Assembly: GCA_007135385.1 (NCBI GenBank)
Contig: SLIY01000448.1
Coordinates: 1-9,192 of the forward strand
Length of the DNA stretch: 9,192 bases
Direction: 5' to 3'
Source of the DNA: Leptolyngbyaceae cyanobacterium CSSed165cm_216
GTDB lineage: Bacteria; Cyanobacteriota; Cyanobacteriia; Phormidesmidales; Phormidesmidaceae
Shown: positions 1 through 4,714 of the stretch, piece after piece
How positions within the stretch are numbered: the stretch's first letter is position 1
Layout of the letters: every line of letters starts with the position of its first letter
Notes under the pieces: model-generated
What the model was told of the DNA's origin: nothing
The model's database searches: none
Seen by the model: the letters and a program-made list of their open reading frames with translations, nothing else
Position numbers and translations under genes: made by a program

Positions 1-45
1 ACCGTAACCAAAACAGTGGCTCAACCGCGGATTAGGCCATGGTGG

Positions 46-81
46 CCCGCAGCCCTAGGCTGCGGGGGCGCTGCTCAGCGC
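46..81. repeat. two adjacent perfect hairpins
   Basis: Two inverted repeats lie end to end. CCCGCAGCC (46-54) pairs with GGCTGCGGG (58-66) around a 3-base loop. GCGCTG (68-73) pairs with CAGCGC (76-81) around a 2-base loop. Neither is followed by a T-run on either strand, so they do not look like classical intrinsic terminators. Together with the stem at 95-113 they make three hairpins in about 70 bases downstream of the response regulator. They could be a REP-like intergenic element or an RNA 3' structure; which one cannot be decided here. Bases 1-45 show no gene I can identify. Confidence 0.5.
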
Positions 82-86
82 TGTTG

Positions 87-113
87 CCAACCAAACAGGG
101 CGTAACGCCCTGT
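87..113 (-). terminator. probable terminator of the response regulator gene
   Basis: Read on the minus strand, an 8-bp perfect stem (ACAGGGCG / CGCCCTGT, loop TTA) begins two bases after the response regulator stop codon and is followed by TTGGTTGG. Position and GC-rich stem fit an intrinsic terminator. The trailing tract is only partly T, so termination may be weak. Confidence 0.45.
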
Positions 114-115
114 CC

Positions 116-835
116 CTAACCCACCACCGTTTCTCCCTGCAACTCTAGGGGGGGTTCAAATTTGTAGCCCACCCCCCGCACCGTTTGAATCAGGGCCGGT
201 TGGGTGGTGTCCTTCTCAATTTTTTTGCGGATTTGTCCCACATGGACATCTACAACCCGCTGATCTCCCACGTAATCGTAGTCCCAGACCTTTTGAATCA
301 GTTCGGCCCGCCGCCACACTCGCCCCGGATGGCTCGCCAGGAAATGCAACAAGTCAAATTCGAGGGCGGTCAAGGGCACCATCTCGTCATTGAGCATCAC
401 CTCTCGGCGCACCGGATCAATGGCTAAGCTGTTGAAGGTTAAGCATTGCTGCTCTGCCGCCGTCACCGGTCGCTGGCGCTTAAGCAGAGCGCCCACTCTG
501 ACTTCCAACTCCCCCAGGCTAAAGGGCTTGGTCAGGTAGTCATCAGCCCCTTCGTTGAAGCCACGAATTTTGTCAGCCTCATCGGTGCGACTGGTGAGCA
601 TCAACACAAAGACGCCAGTGCGTGACTGCATTTCTTTGCAGAGGTCATAACCGTTGGTGTCGGGCAAGTTTAAATCTAAGATCACCAGGTCGGGGGTGAA
701 CTGCTCAAACGCAGCCAGCGCTTTTTTACCGTCGTCCGCTGACTCCATTTCGTAGTCCTGCTTGGCCAGGAACCGATGAATAAGGTTGCGAATTGCAGGA
801 TCATCATCAACAACAAGGATCTTGGCTTCCGCCAT
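116..835 (-). CDS. OmpR-family two-component response regulator (winged helix)
   Basis: Cytoplasmic DNA-binding response regulator of 239 residues. The receiver domain (about residues 4-118) has the acidic pocket D11/D12, the phospho-acceptor D54 in VILDLNLP, T81 in MLTS and K103 in LTKPF, so it should be phosphorylated by a histidine kinase. The C-terminal OmpR/PhoB winged helix (about 130-227) contains PLTALEFDLLHFLASHPGRV and ends with the typical QTVRGVGYKF. An in-frame ATG exists 23 codons upstream, but I chose the ATG at 835: it starts at the usual MAEAKILVVDDD and has AAAGG (843-847) seven bases ahead. No kinase gene lies beside it, so it is an orphan here. From memory it resembles the cyanobacterial NrrA/Rre37-type regulators more than RpaA or RpaB; this was not tested, so no symbol is given. 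Confidence 0.95.
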   Translation of the reverse strand: MAEAKILVVDDDPAIRNLIHRFLAKQDYEMESADDGKKALAAFEQFTPDLVILDLNLPDTNGYDLCKEMQSRTGVFVLMLTSRTDEADKIRGFNEGADDYLTKPFSLGELEVRVGALLKRQRPVTAAEQQCLTFNSLAIDPVRREVMLNDEMVPLTALEFDLLHFLASHPGRVWRRAELIQKVWDYDYVGDQRVVDVHVGQIRKKIEKDTTQPALIQTVRGVGYKFEPPLELQGETVVG

Positions 836-1123
836 AATAGTACCTTTCTGTAAGTTGAGCAGGGGCATTAGGCACCCAAGGGAACTGGCATGACTATCCA
901 TCACGTCAGCCCTTTTAGGGGTTTCAACAGTTGTTTAAGGTTTCAGTCATAAAACGACAAATAATTCCCTAGCTTACAAGAGAACTTTAAGAAGTTGCCA
1001 CTTTTAGGCTGTTCTAGCGAACTAGTGGGCTGTAAACTCTAGTCGATATGGGCCTGAACCGGTCGGCCTGAGTCCAAAGCAGGTGAGTTATTCCCCGAAA
1101 CGGGTCAATCGCCAGTCAGGGTG
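836..1123. other. intergenic region upstream of the response regulator
   Basis: No gene is supported in these 288 bases. They must hold the promoter of the response regulator (minus strand) and the 3' end of the rhomboid transcript. Visible structures are a small AT-rich inverted repeat (AACTT-TAAG-AAGTT, 983-996), a direct repeat GGCCTGA (1051-1057 and 1065-1071), and a weak 4-bp stem CCCG/CGGG near 1097-1107 without a T-run. I could not place a convincing -35/-10 pair or an NtcA box (GTA-N8-TAC). Confidence 0.4.
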
Positions 1124-1873
1124 CTATCGCCGCCGTGGGGGCGATTTTGATTTCATTAACCCTAACAGGGGGCCTAAAATGACCCCCACTACAAAGCCGC
1201 CAGCATGGGCCCAGTAGGCAACCCCCCCAGCCCCTAAGTTGATGTTGCGGCTGAGGCTGGCCAGCCCATAGAGGGCTTGCTGAATAAACCAGAACCCCAG
1301 AAAGTAAATGGCGGGAATGCGAATGGTGGTAAAGAAGAAGATCAACGGTATCAGGGTGAGGATTGTCGCCCTGGGGAAGCGCAGGACGTAGGCCCCCATC
1401 ACTCCAGCGATCGCCCCACTAGCTCCGATCGTCGGAATGGTGGCAGTGGGTTCAAAGGCCCACTGGGCTAGGGCGGCTAGGGCACCACAACCCAGATAGA
1501 AAATTAGAAATTTGACGTGACCGAGTTGGTCCTCAATGTTGTTACCAAAGACCCACAGATAAAGCATATTCCCCCCCAGATGAAAAATGCCACCATGTAG
1601 AAACTGGGAGGTGAACAGGGTGATCCAGACCCATGGCAGGGCCCCCTGCAGGTTTTGAAAACTGGCAGTGAGTTGCTGAGGCACCATCCCCCAGGTGTTA
1701 AAAAAGCTTTCTAACTGGTTGGGAGGCAAGTTCACCTGTAGCAAAAAAATCACCACATTGAGAATGATCAAGCCATAGATCACTCTGGGGGTGCTGTTGA
1801 CCGGATTGTTATCGCGTAGGGGGACCAAATCGTTTACCTGGATAAACCACAGCTTGGGAGCTGGTGAGGCCAT
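1124..1873 (-). CDS. rhomboid-family intramembrane serine protease
   Basis: Integral membrane serine protease expected to cleave transmembrane segments of other membrane proteins; the substrate is unknown. It has 249 residues and about six hydrophobic helices (first near 31-47, last near 216-239). The catalytic serine is S152 in GASGA, and the partner histidine is H223 in AHAGG. H98 and N102 form the HxxxN pair that stabilises the oxyanion in GlpG-type rhomboids. The C-terminus is short and basic (KSPPRRR). The start is uncertain. ATG 1873 has GAGG only four bases ahead. An in-frame TTG at 1828 would give MVPLRDNNP, the usual beginning of bacterial rhomboids, and has AGG about eight bases ahead, shortening the protein by 15 residues. 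It follows the carboxypeptidase on the same strand after about 100 bp, so co-transcription is possible. Confidence 0.93.
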   Translation of the reverse strand: MASPAPKLWFIQVNDLVPLRDNNPVNSTPRVIYGLIILNVVIFLLQVNLPPNQLESFFNTWGMVPQQLTASFQNLQGALPWVWITLFTSQFLHGGIFHLGGNMLYLWVFGNNIEDQLGHVKFLIFYLGCGALAALAQWAFEPTATIPTIGASGAIAGVMGAYVLRFPRATILTLIPLIFFFTTIRIPAIYFLGFWFIQQALYGLASLSRNINLGAGGVAYWAHAGGFVVGVILGPLLGLMKSKSPPRRR

Positions 1874-1973
1874 CCATCCTCGGGTGCTGCTGGGATAGCA
1901 CTGGGGCCACTGTCAGGGGATGACGGGCTAGGGTGGACGACCTAGGATTTTATTGTAAAGAGGTGATGGAGAC

Positions 1974-2897
1974 TTAGGAGAACGATACCGTGCCAGCGGT
2001 ACTGTCTAGACGGGCGATCGCGCCCACTGGCAGGGCGGCATTAGGGCCGTCGTGGCCAAAGGGTAAATCCGCCACCACCGGGATGCCCAGATCCCCGAGG
2101 CGATCGCGCAGCACCTCTGCCACCGTCAAACTGGGTACCCCGTCTGGCGGGGTACAACGGCTAAAGCGGCCCAGGGCGATACCACCGATTCGGCTCAGGT
2201 AGCCAGCCATCCGCCAGTAGGTCAGCATCCGGTCCAGCCGATAGGGGGCTTCGGTTACGTCTTCCAAAGCCAGAATCGCGCCATCCAGAACAGGCTGGTG
2301 GGATGTACCCAGCAGATGGGTGGCCACCGTTAGGTTGGCGGGTAACAGGGGGCCACTCACGTTGCCGCTACCCCACCCTACCCCTTGCAGAGGAGCCAGG
2401 GGCTGGCCAGTCACCAGTTCATACAAGCGTTGCCGCGACCAATCAGGCTCGTCGGCCAGGGTGGTCAGTAGGGGCCCATGCACCCCCCCCACCTGCTGCT
2501 GGGCCAGACTCCAGAGCAGGCTGGTGATATCGGAAAAGCCCACGATCCACTTGGGCATAAGGTGCTGGGGCCACTGCCACCGCTCTAGCAGGCGGGTACC
2601 GCCATATCCTCCTCTGGCGCAAAGAATGCCCCGATAAGTACCGTCGGTGAAGGCGTTCGCTAACTGGCGACGGCGATGATCGTCCTGGCCGGCCAGATAA
2701 CCCCACTGATTTTCCAGCCCTGGGCTGATATCAACGGTGAAGCCCCAACTGCGCCATATCTCCACCCCCTGATTAAAAGCCGCTAACTCCCGTAGGCCCC
2801 CACTGGGTGCCACCACCACCAAGCGATCCCCTGGTCGTAGGGGCGGGGGGTAAGAACAGGGTCTCCAACCATGGGGCTCGCCAAGCTTCCCTGCCAT
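1974..2897 (-). CDS. ldcA: LD-carboxypeptidase (muramoyltetrapeptide carboxypeptidase, peptidase family S66)
   Basis: LdcA-type serine peptidase that removes the terminal D-alanine from murein tetrapeptides during cell-wall recycling; MccF self-immunity proteins share the fold. The 307-residue length is normal. The N-terminal domain opens with PGDRLVVVAPSGG and has the ARGGYGGTRLL segment (94-104). The expected triad is visible: S122 in GFSDIT, E212 in LEDVTEAPYRLDRML and H282 in PFGHDGPNAALPVG. I place the start at ATG 2897, which has AGGAG (2906-2910) eight bases ahead; a TTG two codons upstream is only two bases from that site. No signal peptide is evident, in line with a cytoplasmic recycling role. 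Housekeeping recycling is likelier than MccF-type immunity because no microcin-like genes are nearby. Confidence 0.93.
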   Translation of the reverse strand: MAGKLGEPHGWRPCSYPPPLRPGDRLVVVAPSGGLRELAAFNQGVEIWRSWGFTVDISPGLENQWGYLAGQDDHRRRQLANAFTDGTYRGILCARGGYGGTRLLERWQWPQHLMPKWIVGFSDITSLLWSLAQQQVGGVHGPLLTTLADEPDWSRQRLYELVTGQPLAPLQGVGWGSGNVSGPLLPANLTVATHLLGTSHQPVLDGAILALEDVTEAPYRLDRMLTYWRMAGYLSRIGGIALGRFSRCTPPDGVPSLTVAEVLRDRLGDLGIPVVADLPFGHDGPNAALPVGAIARLDSTAGTVSFS

Positions 2898-2911
2898 TGC
2901 CAAAACTCCTT

Positions 2912-2937
2912 TTGCCTGACTTTATTGCCTGAATTTA
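2912..2937. repeat. 13-bp tandem direct repeat in the ldcA leader
   Basis: TTGCCTGACTTTA (2912-2924) is followed immediately by TTGCCTGAATTTA (2925-2937), matching at 12 of 13 positions. It lies 15 bases upstream of the ldcA start, next to the ribosome-binding site. It overlaps a weak candidate promoter on the minus strand (TTGTTC at 2946-2941, TAAAGT at 2924-2919, spacer 16). Two copies side by side could be a regulator site or chance duplication. Confidence 0.4.
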
Positions 2938-3079
2938 CATGAACAATGCTTGGTGCTTGAGAGCCTTTGGCCGGACCCCTCCCCTTGGCCTGATTGCCCC
3001 TACCATTGCCTGTCTGGCCAGAGCGACCTGGGGAGATGGCTATGAATAGATGATCACGCCCTGACTACCGGGCCAATTT

Positions 3080-3107
3080 GTTATAGTTCTTAACAAAGCG
3101 TTACAAA
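3080..3107 (+). promoter_or_regulatory. HLR1-like octamer array, probable RpaB site of the HLIP promoter
   Basis: Known HLR1 elements are two (G/T)TTACA(A/T)(A/T) octamers two bases apart, bound by RpaB. Here GTTACAAA (3100-3107) fits fully, TTAACAAA (3090-3097) fits 7 of 8, and GTTATAGT (3080-3087) fits 6 of 8; all are spaced exactly 10 bp apart. A further GTTATAAA sits at 3117-3124, out of this phase. A possible -10, TATAGT (3082-3087), lies inside the first octamer, with a weak -35-like CCTGAC at 3060-3065 (spacer 16). That arrangement would put the other octamers over the start of transcription, as expected for repression in low light. Another promoter reading (TTGTTA 3078-3083 with TACAAA 3102-3107) cannot be excluded. 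Confidence 0.6.
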
Positions 3108-3136
3108 TAACAAACCGTTATAAAGAGAGGCCAATC

Positions 3137-3292
3137 ATGTACCCAGAAAAACAGACTGAACTTCGGAATTGGGGCTTTACCCCCAGTGCCGAAAGCCTAA
3201 ATGGCCGCCTGGCTATGTTGGGTTTTGCCCTAGCGATTGTGATTGAACTGCTTAGTGGTGAAGGGGTCCTCCACTTTCTGCGGCTGATCTAG
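3137..3292 (+). CDS. hli: high light-inducible protein (HLIP/SCP, one-helix chlorophyll-binding family)
   Basis: Thylakoid one-helix protein of the CAB/ELIP/HLIP family. Such proteins bind chlorophyll and carotenoid and protect photosystem II assembly and chlorophyll recycling under light stress. The frame encodes 51 residues with WGFTPSAE (12-19) followed by the chlorophyll-binding signature E19-S-L-N-G-R-L-A-M-L-G-F30, which continues into the single hydrophobic helix (to about residue 39) and GEGVLHFL. The usual FLGL ending is FLRLI here. The start is ATG 3137 with GAGAGG (3125-3130) six bases ahead. Upstream HLR1-like octamers support light-dependent control by RpaB. The gene converges on argF, with three bases between the stop codons. 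The family is clear; which paralogue it is cannot be said. Confidence 0.93.
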   Translation: MYPEKQTELRNWGFTPSAESLNGRLAMLGFALAIVIELLSGEGVLHFLRLI

Positions 3293-3295
3293 CGG

Positions 3296-4210
3296 CTAGC
3301 TCAACACACTGGCCAGTAGAGCTTTTTGGGCATGCATGCGATTTTCAGCTTGATCCCACACTCGAGAGGCGGCCCCCTCTAACACCGATGCCGTAATTTC
3401 TTCGCCGCGATGGGCCGGTAGGCAGTGCAGCACAATCGCGTCGGCCTGGGCACTGGCCAGCAGCGCATCATTGACTTGATAGGGCTGGAAGATGGGTAAG
3501 CGCTGATCAGCGACTGACTCTTGCCCCATACTGGCCCAGACATCGGTGTACAGCACTTGGGCCTGTTTCACCGCCGCCTGGGGATCTGAGGTAATCAGTA
3601 CTTGCCCCTGCCCACCAAGGGCCTGGGCCTGAGCCACCACCGAGGCATCGGGGGCATAGCCATCGGGGCAAGCAATGTGCACATTCATGCCGACCATGGC
3701 ACAGCCCAACAGCAGGGAATTCGCCACATTGTTGCCGTCCCCTAGGTAGGCTAGGGTGAGGCCCTTTAAGGGGCCAAATTCTTCTTGAATGGTGAGTAAA
3801 TCGGCCAAAATTTGGCAGGGATGTTCTAGATCGGTGAGGGCGTTAATCACCGGGATGGTGGCATAGTCGGCAAACTCTTGCACTTCGGCTTGGTCAAATG
3901 TCCGAATGGCGACTACATCTAGGTAGCGATCTAAAACCCTGGCGGTGTCGCTGGTAGGCTCACCCCGGCTGACTTGGGTCACACCAGCGTGCAAATCAAG
4001 TACTTGCCCCCCCATCTGGTACATGGCGACTGAAAAGCTAACCCGGGTACGGGTCGATGCTTTACGAAATAGTAGGCCTAGCACTTTGTTGGGAAATTGG
4101 GGCTGCTGCTTGCCTGCCTTAAGGTCAGCGGCAAAACCAAGCAGGTCAGTGAGTTCGGTGGGACTTAAATCATTGAGACTTAGTAAGTCTCTGCCACTTA
4201 AGCTGGTCAT
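3296..4210 (-). CDS. argF: ornithine carbamoyltransferase
   Basis: Cytoplasmic enzyme (EC 2.1.3.3) that joins carbamoyl phosphate and L-ornithine to make citrulline in arginine biosynthesis. The 304-residue length is typical. The carbamoyl phosphate motif STRTR is at residues 52-56, HPCQILAD at 130-137, DVWASMGQ at 223-230 and the catalytic-cysteine motif HCLPAHRG at 262-269. ENRMHAQKALL near the C-terminus is also characteristic. HCLP points to ornithine rather than aspartate transcarbamylase. The start at ATG 4210 gives the usual N-terminus (LSGRDLLSLNDLSPTEL), though there is no clear Shine-Dalgarno, which is common in cyanobacteria. It appears monocistronic; no other arg gene is in the window. 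Its 3' end abuts the convergent HLIP gene. Confidence 0.97.
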   Translation of the reverse strand: MTSLSGRDLLSLNDLSPTELTDLLGFAADLKAGKQQPQFPNKVLGLLFRKASTRTRVSFSVAMYQMGGQVLDLHAGVTQVSRGEPTSDTARVLDRYLDVVAIRTFDQAEVQEFADYATIPVINALTDLEHPCQILADLLTIQEEFGPLKGLTLAYLGDGNNVANSLLLGCAMVGMNVHIACPDGYAPDASVVAQAQALGGQGQVLITSDPQAAVKQAQVLYTDVWASMGQESVADQRLPIFQPYQVNDALLASAQADAIVLHCLPAHRGEEITASVLEGAASRVWDQAENRMHAQKALLASVLS

Positions 4211-4286
4211 AGGGGTAATCGCTACAGTCAGTATTTCGGTAGCCCGGACTGGGTTAAGGGGGCAGTCGCCCCTAGCGTAGGGTACA

Positions 4287-4292
4287 AATATA
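4287..4292 (-). promoter_or_regulatory. candidate -10 element of argF
   Basis: TATATT reads on the minus strand about 77 bases upstream of the argF start codon, the best -10 match in that leader. No good -35 is visible at the right distance. The resulting leader would contain a short GC hairpin (GGGGC 4259-4263 with GCCCC 4268-4272). This is a weak call based on motif similarity only. Confidence 0.25.
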
Positions 4293-4383
4293 GCGCTCGC
4301 CGGTCCGCTTTGCTACTGCGATCGCGCCTTCAGAGTCTGCCCAGAGCCTAGCTCTACCCGTGGTCGCCTAGTATGGATCCACC

Positions 4384-4429
4384 CAATGGTCTGTGTCCAA
4401 GGATATGCCGCAGATCAGACAGACCATTG
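4384..4429. repeat. 11-bp perfect inverted repeat in the argF/capA-like intergenic gap
   Basis: CAATGGTCTGT (4384-4394) pairs with ACAGACCATTG (4419-4429) across 24 bases. A further ACCATTG occurs at 4493-4499, and a separate 7-bp stem CAGCTGA/TCAGCTG lies at 4520-4539. These sit in the 504-base gap between the divergent argF and CapA-like genes (4211-4714), which otherwise holds the two promoters and no gene I can support. There is no T-run after the 11-bp stem on either strand, so a protein-binding site, small RNA or mobile-element remnant are all possible. Confidence 0.4.
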
Positions 4430-4714
4430 CTAAACATTCATGGCCACTGACACATTGCCCAAATTCGGCGATCAAGCCTGAGATTTTGCACTACCATTGG
4501 GGGACTCAGGGTGTTAAGACAGCTGACTCGTATCAGCTGGTAGACCTATGACTACCCTTGTTGGGGGTGTCAGGTTGTCGGTATCAGGTACCAGGAAGGG
4601 TTGCTCGACCCATGCCAAGCCATACTCGATCGGTTGTATCTGTTCAATCCGTGATTCCAGCCTTGGGGTTGTTGTCAGCTCTCGTACTGGCTCTGTCATC
4701 AGTAGGTTTGTTTC

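Noticed and set aside
185..427. Plus-strand open frame inside the response regulator
   Set aside because: It is antisense to a strongly recognised OmpR-family domain and shows no features of its own.
836..1123. NtcA-box search upstream of the response regulator, prompted by its likeness to NrrA
   Set aside because: No GTA-N8-TAC is present; only half-sites were found, which is expected by chance.
2303..2706. Several open frames on both strands inside ldcA
   Set aside because: All lie within a well-supported S66 peptidase gene and show Pro/Arg/Gly-rich composition typical of out-of-frame GC-rich DNA.
1974..2897. MccF-type microcin immunity as the role of the S66 peptidase
   Set aside because: The catalytic motifs do not separate LdcA from MccF, but no microcin or biosynthetic genes are nearby; cell-wall recycling is the simpler reading.
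4514..4699. 61-codon open frame on the minus strand between argF and the CapA-like gene
   Set aside because: It has no ribosome-binding site, uses rarer codons (ATA, AGG) more than neighbouring genes, shows no recognisable motif, and its end overlaps a hairpin. It may be real but I cannot support it.
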